Positions 17,701-26,772 of a stretch of DNA of 47,659 nucleotides are shown here, one piece after another. Position 1 is the stretch's first letter, and each line of letters opens with the position of its first letter. The notes under the pieces were generated by a model. It was not told the origin of the DNA and made no database searches. It saw nothing but the letters and a program-made list of their open reading frames with translations. A program made the position numbers and the translations under genes. This DNA is from Silicimonas sp. (lineage in GTDB: Bacteria > Pseudomonadota > Alphaproteobacteria > Rhodobacterales > Rhodobacteraceae): positions 1-47,659 of the forward strand of contig JABDJO010000135.1 of NCBI GenBank assembly GCA_013002465.1, read 5' to 3'.

Positions 17701-18735
17701 TTATGGGGCGCTCTCGGCCAGCCGCACGCCCGCCCGCCAGCACATCCAGGCGATCAGGGCACCCAGATAACCGTCGACGGCATAGTGCCAGCCAAGCTGC
17801 ACCGAACCGACCATCATCAGCATGGCAAACACAGTCATCACCCAACCCAACAGGCGCGAGTATCCAAACGCGAAGAAAACCATCAGGACCGAGGTCGCCA
17901 CATGCATCGACGGCATCGCAGAAATGGCCGCATTGCCGCCGTTTGCCAGATAGGCCTGCCAAAGCGCCTCTTGCACTTCAAGGGCCGGCAAACGCCCGAT
18001 CTGGTTCATCGCCTCAAGCGATGACATTAGCGGTGCGAAATCCGACCCAAGGCCAAGCCGTTCGTAATAAACCGGGCCAGCCGAGGAAAAGATCGTCGCC
18101 AGAAGGTTTCCGCCGATGGCGAATGCCAACACGAACGAGATCAGAAACGCCCGTGACAAGGCCCCGCGCCCGAAACAGGCAACGAAGACGGCAAAGTAAA
18201 TCGCGAAGAACCAACCGTGATAGACGATGTTCAACGTCTTGGTCACCGCATAGCTTCCGGTGATCGGCTGCAACAGACGCCAGGGATCCTGCCCAAAGTG
18301 CAACCAGCGGTCCAATTCCGCAAACGACACATCCCAGGCAAAGGGCTGCAGCACCGTGATCAGTTCTTTCAGATATCCAGTGCTTGCGATGAACAAGGCC
18401 GCCAGAAGGAACCGCATCGCCGACTGAAGTTGCCAGCGATGATCCAATGCATTGGTCTTCAAAACCGCCAGGGTGTCCTTCAAGGGCGCTTGCGACTTTT
18501 CAACAACCGCCAGCCGCCAGATCAGATGCGCAAGCATGATCCAGACGAACCAGGGCATCAGAATTCCCAAAAGAACGGCCAGAAGCTGTGGCATCTGGGG
18601 ATTGAACGAAAAACCCGTCACAGTGCCCATGCCAACCGCGATGGCCACATGAGCAATGACAAGCACGAAGAACGGCCCGCCAAGGTCAGGCAGGATCCGC
18701 GTCCGCGTCCCGGAAGTGTTCAAAACAATGCTCAA
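17701..18735 (-). CDS. PAP2-superfamily integral membrane phosphatase
   Basis: A polytopic membrane protein of about 344 residues. The C-terminal PAP2 core shows AISAMPSMHVATSVL and, after two hydrophobic segments, GWHYAVDGYLGALIAWM. These are the PSxH and HxxxD motifs of the PAP2_3 (inositol-phosphorylceramide synthase-like) branch. The first KxxxxxxRP motif is not obvious. It may act on lipid phosphates. The frame stays open to 19020, but that part is an antisense-like shadow of the aquaporin gene. A TTG at 18735 is the most likely start, though its ribosome site is weak. It lies 64 bases after the aquaporin gene, downstream of serC-serA. Confidence 0.78.
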   Translation of the reverse strand: MSIVLNTSGTRTRILPDLGGPFFVLVIAHVAIAVGMGTVTGFSFNPQMPQLLAVLLGILMPWFVWIMLAHLIWRLAVVEKSQAPLKDTLAVLKTNALDHRWQLQSAMRFLLAALFIASTGYLKELITVLQPFAWDVSFAELDRWLHFGQDPWRLLQPITGSYAVTKTLNIVYHGWFFAIYFAVFVACFGRGALSRAFLISFVLAFAIGGNLLATIFSSAGPVYYERLGLGSDFAPLMSSLEAMNQIGRLPALEVQEALWQAYLANGGNAAISAMPSMHVATSVLMVFFAFGYSRLLGWVMTVFAMLMMVGSVQLGWHYAVDGYLGALIAWMCWRAGVRLAESAP

Positions 18736-18799
18736 ATGCCTGTGCCACTGCTTGGTCCAGGTGCAACCAACCACAGGACTTTGACCAGATTTTGGCGGC

Positions 18800-19468
18800 C
18801 TAATGCTCTTCTTCGCGGAATATCCAGTTGGCCAGGCCGACGGCCAGCACCGCGCCAACCAACTCGGCCAACACGAACCCCGGCACGTCCAAAGGGCGTA
18901 CGCCCGAAAACGTGTCGGTAAAGGCCCGCGCAATGGCCACAGCAGGGTTCGCAAACGAGGTCGACGCGGTGAACCAGTAAGCCGCTGTGATGTACAACCC
19001 GACCAGCCACGGAACCGCATCCACCCTTTGCCGCATTCCCAAAAGGATGATCAGCACCAGACCGAAGGCCGCGACAACTTCGGCCAACCACTGCGCACCG
19101 CCGGTTCGCACGGTGGTCGAGGCCTGAAAAATGGTCTCTGCAAACATCCCATGGGCCAGCCAGGTGCCCAGAATACCGCCCAGAACCTGCGCCCCGACAT
19201 AGGCCAGGGCAACGTTGCCCGACATCTTGCCACACAGGCGAAATGCCAGGGTCACCGCCGGATTGAAATGTGCCCCTGACAATGGCCCAAGAACCGTGAT
19301 CAACACCACAAGGATCGCACCCGTAGGCAGGGTGTTGGCCAACAACTGCAAGGCAACGTCATCGGTCAGCCGCTCGGCCATGATGCCCGACCCAACGACG
19401 GTCGTGACCAAAATGCCAGTGCCCAGGGCCTCGGCCACCAGCCGCCGTTTCAGATCAATTGCATTCAT
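18800..19468 (-). CDS. MIP-family channel (aquaporin/AqpS-like)
   Basis: A 222-residue six-helix channel with both half-helix motifs: AHFNPAVT (about 66-73) and SFANPAVAIAR (about 171-181). The second motif followed by FTDTFSGV resembles the AqpS branch, which includes arsenite and methylarsenical facilitators. No arsenic genes are nearby, so water, glycerol or another neutral solute is equally possible. Its ATG overlaps the serA stop (ATGA), so it is translationally coupled to serine biosynthesis, an unusual partner. Confidence 0.9.
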   Translation of the reverse strand: MNAIDLKRRLVAEALGTGILVTTVVGSGIMAERLTDDVALQLLANTLPTGAILVVLITVLGPLSGAHFNPAVTLAFRLCGKMSGNVALAYVGAQVLGGILGTWLAHGMFAETIFQASTTVRTGGAQWLAEVVAAFGLVLIILLGMRQRVDAVPWLVGLYITAAYWFTASTSFANPAVAIARAFTDTFSGVRPLDVPGFVLAELVGAVLAVGLANWIFREEEH

Positions 19469-21060
19469 GCGACGTCAAACACCAATGGCCTCACCTGTTC
19501 GAACATACCTGTGTTTTGTAACGCTTCAATGACAGTGCCGGGCACCGGCTCATCGACGTACAAAAGCGCAATCGCATCGCTGCCTTTTTCCGACCGGCCA
19601 AGGGTAAAGTTGGCAATGTTTACACCGTTGTTGCCCATGGTCTGACCCAAAGTGCCAATGATCCCCGGGACATCTTCGTTGGTGGTGTAAAGCATGTGTT
19701 CGCCGACTTCGGCGTCGATGTTGATGCCTTTGATCTGGATGAACCGCGGCTTGCCATCGGAAAACACCGTGCCCGCAATGGACCGCTCGCGCTTGTCGGT
19801 GGCGACGGACAGCTTGATATAGGCGTCGAACACCCCTGACTTTTCCTGTGTCGTCGTCGAACACTTGATGCCGCGATCCTTCGCGATCACCGGGGCCGAG
19901 ACCATGTTCACCTCGGGGTTCGACACTGCCAGCAAACCGGCCACCGAGGCTGCATTCAATGCGGCGGTGTTCATGCTTGCGACTTCGCCGTTGTAAAGGA
20001 TATTGATCGCGCGGATCGGTTCGTCGGTCAATTGGCCCACAAAGCTGCCCAAGTTCTGCGCCAGCTTGACCCATGGGCCCATGACCTTGGCTTCCTCGGC
20101 CGTCACCGAAGGCATGTTCAGGGCGTTCGTCACGGCGCCGGTCAACAAGAAGTCCGACATCTGCTCGGCCACCTGAATGGCCACGTTTTCCTGAGCCTCG
20201 GTGGTCGAAGCACCCAAATGCGGCGTCACAACCACGTTTGGCAGGTTGAACAGGGGCGACGCCGTCGCCGGTTCTTCGGCAAATACATCGAAGGCCGCAC
20301 CCGCCACGTGCCCGGACTTCAGCGCCTCGGCCAATGCGGCCTCGTCCACCAGCCCACCACGGGCACAGTTGATCACCCGCACACCGGGTTTCATGCGTTC
20401 AATCGCATCGGCCGACAGAATGTTGCGTGTCTTGTCGGTCAGGGGCACGTGCAGGGTGATGAAATCGGCACGCCCCAATAGTTCGTGCAGTTCCACCTTG
20501 TCGACACCCAGCTTATCCGCCCTCTCTTCACTGAGAAACGGATCAAACGCGACCACCTTCATCTTCAGGGCCAGCGCACGCTCGATCACGATCGACCCGA
20601 TGTTCCCGGCACCGATCACGCCAAGCGTCTTTGCCGTCAATTCGACCCCCATAAAGCGCGACTTTTCCCACTTGCCATTGTGGGTCGAAGTGCTCGCTTC
20701 GGGGATCTGCCGCGCCACGGCGAACATCATCGCGATAGCGTGTTCGGCGGTGGTGATCGAATTGCCGAACGGCGTGTTCATCACGATCACGCCTCGTTTC
20801 GACGCAGCAGGAATTTCGACATTGTCGACACCGATCCCCGCCCGACCGACAACCTTCAAGTTGGTTGCGTCCTTCAGCAGTTTTTCGGTCACCTTCGTCG
20901 CCGACCGGATCGCCAAACCATCATAATCGCCAATCACCTTCAGCAACCGCTCCTTGTCCTTGCCAAGGGTCGGATCAAAGGTGACGTCAATGCCGCGATC
21001 TCGAAAGATTTGCACGGCGGTTTCGGACAATTCGTCGCTCACAAGTACCTTGGGAGACAT
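19465..21060 (-). CDS. serA: D-3-phosphoglycerate dehydrogenase
   Basis: SerA of the long type 1 form, 531 residues. Order: substrate-binding domain; NAD Rossmann domain with GVIGAGNIGSIV (about 145-156); catalytic region with the VVTPHLGAST histidine near 280; the intervening ASB domain; and a C-terminal ACT domain (MLYTTNEDVPGIIGTLGQT) for allosteric control. It oxidises 3-phosphoglycerate, the first step of serine synthesis. The ATG at 21060 is chosen over one 8 codons upstream because homologs start at SPKVLVSD. It is between serC and the aquaporin gene, all on the minus strand. Direct repeats lie just upstream. Confidence 0.96.
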   Translation of the reverse strand: MSPKVLVSDELSETAVQIFRDRGIDVTFDPTLGKDKERLLKVIGDYDGLAIRSATKVTEKLLKDATNLKVVGRAGIGVDNVEIPAASKRGVIVMNTPFGNSITTAEHAIAMMFAVARQIPEASTSTHNGKWEKSRFMGVELTAKTLGVIGAGNIGSIVIERALALKMKVVAFDPFLSEERADKLGVDKVELHELLGRADFITLHVPLTDKTRNILSADAIERMKPGVRVINCARGGLVDEAALAEALKSGHVAGAAFDVFAEEPATASPLFNLPNVVVTPHLGASTTEAQENVAIQVAEQMSDFLLTGAVTNALNMPSVTAEEAKVMGPWVKLAQNLGSFVGQLTDEPIRAINILYNGEVASMNTAALNAASVAGLLAVSNPEVNMVSAPVIAKDRGIKCSTTTQEKSGVFDAYIKLSVATDKRERSIAGTVFSDGKPRFIQIKGINIDAEVGEHMLYTTNEDVPGIIGTLGQTMGNNGVNIANFTLGRSEKGSDAIALLYVDEPVPGTVIEALQNTGMFEQVRPLVFDVA

Positions 21061-21092
21061 GGGGTTCTGTTCCTTTTCGCACATGTACGTCT

Positions 21093-21141
21093 TGTACGTT
21101 TTGTAAAATGACCCACCGAACGCCTGTACGTTTTGTAAAAT
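21093..21141. repeat. two direct repeats TGTACGTTTTGTAAAAT upstream of serA
   Basis: The 17-base unit occurs exactly at 21093-21109 and 21125-21141, a 32-base period or about three helical turns. A partial third copy (TGTACGT) lies at 21084-21090. They sit in the serC-serA gap, 33-81 bases before the serA start, so they could be operator sites or a repeated promoter element of an internal serA promoter. No protein is assigned. Confidence 0.8.
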
Positions 21142-21172
21142 CTGGCCGACGTTCGCTGAGGTTTATGAGAGG

Positions 21173-22327
21173 TTAATCGTCGGCGTCGAGCGCCGCGATC
21201 TCGGCTTCGAAGGCCCAATCAAGCCAGTTGGCCAAAGCCTGGACATCGGCGGTTTCGACCGTACCGCCGCACCAGATCCGAAGTCCCGGCGGGGCATCGC
21301 GATAGGCCCCGATGTCATAGGCAACGTTCTGAGTTTCCAGCCTTTTTGCCACGGCCTTGGCAAATGCCGCGCCGTCCTTGATGCGCTCGTCGGTGAACTT
21401 CAGGCAAACGCTGGTGTTCGACCGCGTTTCGGGATCGACGGCCAGATTGGCAATCCAGTCGCGGCTGTCGCAGAAATCATGCAGCACTTTTGCGTTCGAA
21501 TTCGCCCGCGAAATCAACCCCTTGAGCCCACCAACACTCACCGCCCAATCCAGGCAATGCAGATAATCCTCGACCGCCAGCATCGACGGTGTATTGATCG
21601 TGGCCCCTTCAAAGATGCCCGCGATCAATTCTCCGCCCTTTGTCAGCCGGAAAATCTTCGGCAAGGGCCAGGAAGGTGTATAGGTTTCAAGTCGTTCCAC
21701 TGCGCGCGGGCTGAGTACGATCATCCCGTGCGCGGCTTCGCCGCCCAGCACTTTCTGCCACGAGAACGTCACCACATCCAACCGGTCCCAAGGCAGATCC
21801 TGTGCAAAAGCCGCCGATGTCGCATCGCAAATCGTCAGCCCCTCCCGATCCTCAGGTATCTGAAAAGACTGAGGAATTCGTACGCCCGAGGTTGTGCCGT
21901 TCCAGGTGAACACCACGTCGCGGTTCCAATCCACGGCGTCCAGATCGACGATCTCGCCATAGTCCGCCGTCGTGATTTTCGCATCCAGTTTCAATTGCTT
22001 GACCACATCGGTGACCCACCCGGCACCAAAGCTTTCCCAAGCCAGCATCTCGACCGGTCTGGCACCCAGAAGGTTCCACATGGCCATTTCGACAGCGCCC
22101 GTATCGGACGCAGGCACGATGCCGACAAGGTAACCCTCTGGCACACCAAGCAATTCCTTGGTCCGCTCGATGGTGTCTTTCAACTTGGATTTCCCGATGG
22201 CAGCCCGGTGCGAACGCCCCAATGCGGCGTTGTTCAGGCTTTCCAGCAAAAATGTGGGGGGTTTGGCACAAGGGCCAGACGAAAAACGCGGATTATCCGG
22301 CCGCGTTGCCGGGTGTTCTTTATCCAT
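21173..22327 (-). CDS. serC: phosphoserine aminotransferase
   Basis: SerC, 384 residues, of the class V aminotransferase branch common in alphaproteobacteria. It opens [11 protein letters not shown], has [13 protein letters not shown] and the PLP lysine in [14 protein letters not shown] (about 196-209). It converts 3-phosphohydroxypyruvate and glutamate to phosphoserine, and also serves pyridoxal phosphate synthesis. It is first gene of serC-serA and divergent from serB, so all three pathway genes share one locus. The leader carries two hairpins, one containing the ribosome site. Confidence 0.96.
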   Translation of the reverse strand: MDKEHPATRPDNPRFSSGPCAKPPTFLLESLNNAALGRSHRAAIGKSKLKDTIERTKELLGVPEGYLVGIVPASDTGAVEMAMWNLLGARPVEMLAWESFGAGWVTDVVKQLKLDAKITTADYGEIVDLDAVDWNRDVVFTWNGTTSGVRIPQSFQIPEDREGLTICDATSAAFAQDLPWDRLDVVTFSWQKVLGGEAAHGMIVLSPRAVERLETYTPSWPLPKIFRLTKGGELIAGIFEGATINTPSMLAVEDYLHCLDWAVSVGGLKGLISRANSNAKVLHDFCDSRDWIANLAVDPETRSNTSVCLKFTDERIKDGAAFAKAVAKRLETQNVAYDIGAYRDAPPGLRIWCGGTVETADVQALANWLDWAFEAEIAALDADD

Positions 22328-22370
22328 TTCTGAATATCCTTACAGATATGCGCCCTTCGTTGGGGAAGGG
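22328..22370 (-). promoter_or_regulatory. serC leader RNA with two hairpins (serC-motif candidate)
   Basis: On the minus strand the leader can form CCCTTC-CCCAAC-GAAGGG (22353-22370) and then ATATC-TGTAAG-GATAT (22334-22349). The second loop and 3' arm contain AAGGA, the ribosome site 9 bases before the serC ATG. This layout fits the serC RNA motif described upstream of serC in alphaproteobacteria. The match is from memory of that motif and needs a covariance-model search. Confidence 0.55.
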
Positions 22371-22467
22371 TGTCCCACGAACGCGGATAGAGTGGTGCAA
22401 CCCCTTTCGCAAGTCACAATTTGTCGCTAGAGCGCGGAATATACTGAAACACGCCGAGGTCCCGAAA

Positions 22468-23325
22468 GTGCCCCTGATTTCGCTGATCGCCCTTCCGGGC
22501 CAACTTGAACCAGCGTTGGTCTCCAGCCTGCAAGGCGCATTCGGAGCCATTGGGGACGCCATTTGGTTGTCACCCGATGAGGCGGCGGAATTTCCCGTGT
22601 CAACCTGCCCCGATAACCTGAGCGATGTTCGAAAAAGCGTTTCAGATCATAAAGTTGACCTGAATTTCGTTGCTGATGATGATCGTCGAAAAGCGCTTTT
22701 GATTGCGGACATGGATATGACCATGATCGAACAGGAATGCATCGACGAGCTGGCCGATGAAGCCGGGGTCGGGCCGCGTGTGGCCGAGATAACCGTGCGC
22801 GCCATGAACGGCGATCTCGACTTTGAAGAGGCGGTTCGCGAACGGGTCGGCTTGTTGAAGGACATGCCGGTCGATGTGGTCACGCGTGTCCTTGAAACGC
22901 GGATCACCCTGGCGCCCGGCGGCAGAACGCTGGTTCAGACAATGAAAGCCAACGGTGCGCGCACTGCACTGGTTTCGGGCGGGTTCACCCAGTTCGCGAC
23001 CGCTGTCGGCAACCAACTTGGGTTCGACGAAACCCACGCCAACACGCTTCTGGCCGCCGATGGCAAACTGACCGGAGATGTTGCTCGCCCTAACCTTGGC
23101 AGGGATGCGAAAGTCGGCATTCTGAACCGCCTTTCGCCTGATCCTAGCCGCGCCATCGCGGTCGGCGACGGGGCAAACGATCTTGGGATGATCGAACGCG
23201 CCGGAATGGGCGTCGCGCTGCACGCGAAACCAGTGGTGGCGAACGCAGCACCGCTTAGGATCGACCACGCCGATCTTAGCGCCTTGTTGTTCCTGCAGGG
23301 CTATGCCCGAGACGAATTTGTCTAG
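22468..23325 (+). CDS. serB: phosphoserine phosphatase
   Basis: SerB, 285 residues, HAD superfamily. The nucleophile motif IADMDMTMIEQECIDELA has D81 and D83; motif II is LVSGGFTQF, and motif III/IV is AVGDGANDLGMI. The first 65 residues are the small N-terminal regulatory domain of proteobacterial SerB. It hydrolyses phosphoserine to serine. A GTG at 22468 with GAGG 8 bases upstream is chosen; the open frame further left overlaps serC and is not conserved-looking. It overlaps the convergent thiQ by 4 bases. Confidence 0.95.
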   Translation: MPLISLIALPGQLEPALVSSLQGAFGAIGDAIWLSPDEAAEFPVSTCPDNLSDVRKSVSDHKVDLNFVADDDRRKALLIADMDMTMIEQECIDELADEAGVGPRVAEITVRAMNGDLDFEEAVRERVGLLKDMPVDVVTRVLETRITLAPGGRTLVQTMKANGARTALVSGGFTQFATAVGNQLGFDETHANTLLAADGKLTGDVARPNLGRDAKVGILNRLSPDPSRAIAVGDGANDLGMIERAGMGVALHAKPVVANAAPLRIDHADLSALLFLQGYARDEFV

Positions 23326-24008
23326 GTCAGATACCTGGCCAGAGCGTCGTGGGGATTTGCAAAGAAATCATCGGTTTCTACCGGCGCTTCGACAGTGCCT
23401 CCGTCAACAAAGATCACATGGTCTGCGATGCGTTTTGCATCCTCGGGATCATGGGTCACCATCAGAATTGTGGCGTTCGGCAACAAGGTCTTGACCAATT
23501 CCAGCATATCGGTCCGCAAGGCCGGGCCGAGGGCGGAAAAAGCCTCGTCCATCAAAACGACGGGTCGATCCGTCAACAGGATCCGCGCCAAAGCGGCCCG
23601 GCTTTGCTGGCCACCCGACAGGTCTCTGGGGTGGCGGTGTTCGGCGCCTTCAAGACCAACACGCGACAAGGCGTCTTTTGAACGTGCAAGCGTGGCAGGG
23701 GTCGGGCGCACCCGTGGGCTTTCGCCCAATGCCACGTTGGCAAGAACGTCCAGGTGCGGGAAAAGGTTGTTGTCCTGAAACAGGATAGCGACCGGGCGAT
23801 CGCCGGGCGGGTCGGCGGTGATGTCCTGATTGTTGACCAGGATACGCCCTGCATCGGGGGTCTCGAACCCCGCGATTAACGACAACAGTGTCGACTTGCC
23901 GCCTCCCGATGGGCCGATGACAGCGGTGATCCCGGGTCCGGGCACCTGGAAATCCGCCGTCAGGCGAAACCCGTTCCGGGCAAAACCTATGTCATCAAGG
24001 TTCAACAT
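23322..24008 (-). CDS. thiQ: thiamine ABC transporter ATP-binding protein
   Basis: A 228-residue ABC ATPase with Walker A GPSGGGKST, signature LSGGQ, Walker B VVLMDEAF and switch histidine MVTHD. It powers uptake of thiamine or its phosphates. The ATG at 24008 overlaps the end of thiP. It is third in thiB-thiP-thiQ behind the TPP riboswitch. Assignment to ThiQ depends on that context as much as on sequence. Confidence 0.94.
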   Translation of the reverse strand: MLNLDDIGFARNGFRLTADFQVPGPGITAVIGPSGGGKSTLLSLIAGFETPDAGRILVNNQDITADPPGDRPVAILFQDNNLFPHLDVLANVALGESPRVRPTPATLARSKDALSRVGLEGAEHRHPRDLSGGQQSRAALARILLTDRPVVLMDEAFSALGPALRTDMLELVKTLLPNATILMVTHDPEDAKRIADHVIFVDGGTVEAPVETDDFFANPHDALARYLT

Positions 24009-25560
24009 CGCGCGCCCTTCGGTCAAACACCCAGAATAAAGTGAAACTCAGCAAAAGCAGCAGAACCGACGCACCCGCAGCGTCATCCATGCGATACGCC
24101 CCCATGAGGCGGTAGACCTGCAACGGCAAGGTGGCTCCATCTGGATCGGCAAACAGAGCGATCACCCCCAGATCTCCCATCGACAACGCTGCTGCCAAGC
24201 CCGCCGAAAACCAGATCGGGCGCCTGAGCCGGGGCAGTACCAAAAGCCTGAGCCGTGCCCATCCCGTCAGGTTCAAAGATGTCGCAAGGCGGCCGAAGTC
24301 GTCCTCGATCGTTTTGCACGCGGGCAGGATCGCTCTGAGTGCAAAGGGCAAAGTGACCAATGCGTTGACCAGTGCCGTCACCGGCAAGGCCAGGCGTCCG
24401 GGGTCGATGATCGGATGGACCAACACGAAAAGCCCGGTTCCCAACACCAGGGGCGACGCGGCCACCGCCATCAATCCTGCAGTTTCCACCCATCTGCTGA
24501 AACGCCCCAGCCGAGTGGCCGCAACCGACATGGCAACCGACATCACGACCACCAGAATGGTCGAACAAAGCGCCACGCCCAGGGATCGGAGCGCCGACGC
24601 CCAGACCACACCGGGCAAACCCGGAATTTCGGCCACGCCGCGCAGCAAAACCAGCGTTATTGGAAGCAATAGAAACACGGTAACGCCGGTTAGGACCACA
24701 CCATCCTGAGCACGGATGATTCCGGTGCCCCCATCCCACCGGCGGCGCTGCCGGTCGATCCCCGGACGAAACCCGGCCTGACGCACCAGACGCAAGGCAA
24801 GTAAAGCGACAACAACCGTGATCATTAGCTGTACCAATGACAGCATCGCTGCACGGCTTAGGTCAAATTCAAACCGGACGGCCTGATAGATCGCCAGTTC
24901 CACCGTTGTCGCCTTCGGCCCGCCGCCCAGGGTCAGGGCCACTGCGAAACTTGTGGTGCAAAGGACAAAGATCACGAGGGTCGCACTCGGCACCACCTGT
25001 CGAAGCATGGGATGCTCAAGATGACGATTGACCGCGCGGGCGTCCATTCCAAGCGTCGCGGCCAAACGGAACCGCTCGCTTGGGATGTCTTGCCAGCCCT
25101 GCAGGATCAACCGCGTCGCAAGGGGCAAGTTAAAGAACACATGGGCCAGGACAACGCCGTGCAGGCCGTAGATCGACACCGGTTCCAGCCCCAGACCGGT
25201 CAGTGCTGCATTCAGAACGCCACCTCGCCCGAACACCGCCAGCAACCCGAAAATCGCAACAATCACCGGCAACAAAAACGGTGCGCCCAGCAAGGTCACC
25301 AACAGATTGCGACCCCAAAATACCTGTCTGGCAAGGGCACGCGCCACCGGCACGGCCAGTGAAACGCTGATTAAGGCCGACAACAGCGCCTGCCAAAGCG
25401 TAAACCGCAGCGCCGCCAAATCCGCGCCGCCAAGGCCCTCGCCCGGTTCCGCAACCCAGAGGATTGCGCCGGTCGTGACTAGAATGACAAAGGGGATCGC
25501 CGCCGCGACGGCAACCCCGAAAGCCCCGCCGGGACCTATTGGCTGAGCGCGGTCAGCCAT
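23995..25560 (-). CDS. thiP: thiamine ABC transporter permease (fused two-domain)
   Basis: A 521-residue inner-membrane permease with about twelve hydrophobic segments, formed by two homologous binding-protein-dependent permease domains in one chain, as usual for ThiP and the Fe3+ family. The first domain carries an EAA-type loop near RLAATLGMDARAVNRHLEHPML, the second near RLATSLNLTGWARLRLLVLP. Its start overlaps thiB by 25 bases and its end overlaps thiQ, so the three are tightly coupled. Confidence 0.94.
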   Translation of the reverse strand: MADRAQPIGPGGAFGVAVAAAIPFVILVTTGAILWVAEPGEGLGGADLAALRFTLWQALLSALISVSLAVPVARALARQVFWGRNLLVTLLGAPFLLPVIVAIFGLLAVFGRGGVLNAALTGLGLEPVSIYGLHGVVLAHVFFNLPLATRLILQGWQDIPSERFRLAATLGMDARAVNRHLEHPMLRQVVPSATLVIFVLCTTSFAVALTLGGGPKATTVELAIYQAVRFEFDLSRAAMLSLVQLMITVVVALLALRLVRQAGFRPGIDRQRRRWDGGTGIIRAQDGVVLTGVTVFLLLPITLVLLRGVAEIPGLPGVVWASALRSLGVALCSTILVVVMSVAMSVAATRLGRFSRWVETAGLMAVAASPLVLGTGLFVLVHPIIDPGRLALPVTALVNALVTLPFALRAILPACKTIEDDFGRLATSLNLTGWARLRLLVLPRLRRPIWFSAGLAAALSMGDLGVIALFADPDGATLPLQVYRLMGAYRMDDAAGASVLLLLLSFTLFWVFDRRARDVEP

Positions 25561-26525
25561 TCGTCCAGCGCCGCACCGCGCAGGGATTGCGCCTCTTTCG
25601 CGGAAAAGAGCAGCGATGCCTTGGGTTCGATCAGCGTCTCATACCCTTCGGGCAAGCCAGTTTCCGGGACCACTGCGGGATACATCCAGTTGGTGGTCGG
25701 GATGATGTTTTGGAAGCCATCCGACATCATGAACCGAAGGAACCGGTCCGCCAGTTCTGGCTGATCCGTCGCAGCCAGCTTACCGGCCACTTCGATCTGC
25801 ATGTAATGACCTTCGGCAAACGACGCGGCCTTTTTGCTGTCGTCGCCCTCGGCAATCAGGTGATAGGCCGGAGAGGTCGTGTAGGACAGAACCATGTCGG
25901 CCTCGCCCTCAAGAAACATCCCGTAGGCTTCGGACCAGCCCGGGGTCACGGTGACGATGTTATCAGCCATGTCAGACCAAAAAGCCGGGGCGTCGTCGCC
26001 GAAGGCCGCCTTGGCCCACAGCAACAACCCAAGACCCGGGGTCGATGAGCGTGGGTCTTGAATCACGACCTGAAGATCGCTGTCGGCCAGATCGCGAAGG
26101 CTGCCCGGCGCAGGCTGTAAGGCCGTCTCGTGGACAAAGGCGAAGTAGCCCCAGTCATAGGGAAGGAAGGTATCGTCGTCCCAGGCGACGGGGAGGTCGA
26201 ACTCAGGCACTCCCAGGCCGTGGGGCGCAAACAACCCGGTGGACGCAGCCTCGGCCGTCAGGTTGGTGTCCAGCCCCAGAACCACGTCGGTTTCACTTCG
26301 TGTACCCTCTAGCCTGATCCGCGCCAAAAGTGCGGCCCCGTCACCGGCCGACACGAACTTCAAGTCGCATTCGCACGTCTTTTCAAAGGCTTCTTCCACA
26401 GCCGGGCCCGGGCCCCAATCAGCCACAAAGCTGTCATAGGTCATGACGGTCAGTTCAGGCAGGTCATTCGCCGCAGCCGCACTGGCCAAAAGCATCAGTC
26501 CAACGCCAAGGATCGGAAATCGCAT
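25536..26525 (-). CDS. thiB: thiamine-binding periplasmic protein
   Basis: A 329-residue exported protein. The signal peptide is residues 1-18 (LGVGLMLLASAAAA) and the mature part starts NDLPELTVMTYDSF, the typical start of ThiB. Further matches are the VLGLDTNL, YDWGYFAFVH and PGWSEAYGMFLEGEADMVLSYTTSPAYH segments. It delivers thiamine, thiamine phosphate or TPP to ThiPQ. The start at 26525 follows GGAG by 6 bases, and that ribosome site lies in the riboswitch expression platform. Confidence 0.95.
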   Translation of the reverse strand: MRFPILGVGLMLLASAAAANDLPELTVMTYDSFVADWGPGPAVEEAFEKTCECDLKFVSAGDGAALLARIRLEGTRSETDVVLGLDTNLTAEAASTGLFAPHGLGVPEFDLPVAWDDDTFLPYDWGYFAFVHETALQPAPGSLRDLADSDLQVVIQDPRSSTPGLGLLLWAKAAFGDDAPAFWSDMADNIVTVTPGWSEAYGMFLEGEADMVLSYTTSPAYHLIAEGDDSKKAASFAEGHYMQIEVAGKLAATDQPELADRFLRFMMSDGFQNIIPTTNWMYPAVVPETGLPEGYETLIEPKASLLFSAKEAQSLRGAALDEWLTALSQ

Positions 26526-26654
26526 ATCTCACTCCTTGTTGCCGAACGGGGGAAAAGGATGAGATCGCTCGACCTTCCCTCCGCCGGTGTTATCCGGTTC
26601 AGGTTCTACGGGTTCGCGACAAGCGCATCTCAGCCATGGTTGGCACCCCGAGGT
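26526..26654 (-). promoter_or_regulatory. TPP riboswitch (THI box) controlling thiBPQ
   Basis: On the minus strand the aptamer runs from about 26654 to 26572 and has the diagnostic GGGGTGCC, GGCTGAGATG, ACCCGTAGAACCTGA and GGAGGGAAGG blocks, closed by an ACCT/AGGT P1 stem. Downstream, ATCTCATCC (26557-26565) can pair with GGAGTGAGAT (26526-26535), which contains the thiB ribosome site. Control at translation initiation by TPP is therefore likely. There is no U-run, which argues against a transcription terminator. Confidence 0.95.
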
Positions 26655-26772
26655 AGTACGTACCTAGTACCGGGAGATTGGATGGGCAAGTCCCCTTATC
26701 GGCACCCGGAACAAGCGAAACCTTCCCCTTGGAGATAAGAGCGGTTAACAACCCCGAAGAAGGAGGGGGACC

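Noticed and set aside
17016-18263. 415-residue plus-strand frame opposite the metallophosphatase and PAP2 genes
   Set aside because: Arg/Pro-rich low-information translation with no domain; both opposite genes carry complete active-site motifs.
18736-19020. N-terminal extension of the PAP2 frame
   Set aside because: The extension is Arg/Trp/Ser-rich and lies within the aquaporin gene in another frame; hydrophobic PAP2 sequence begins only after 18735.
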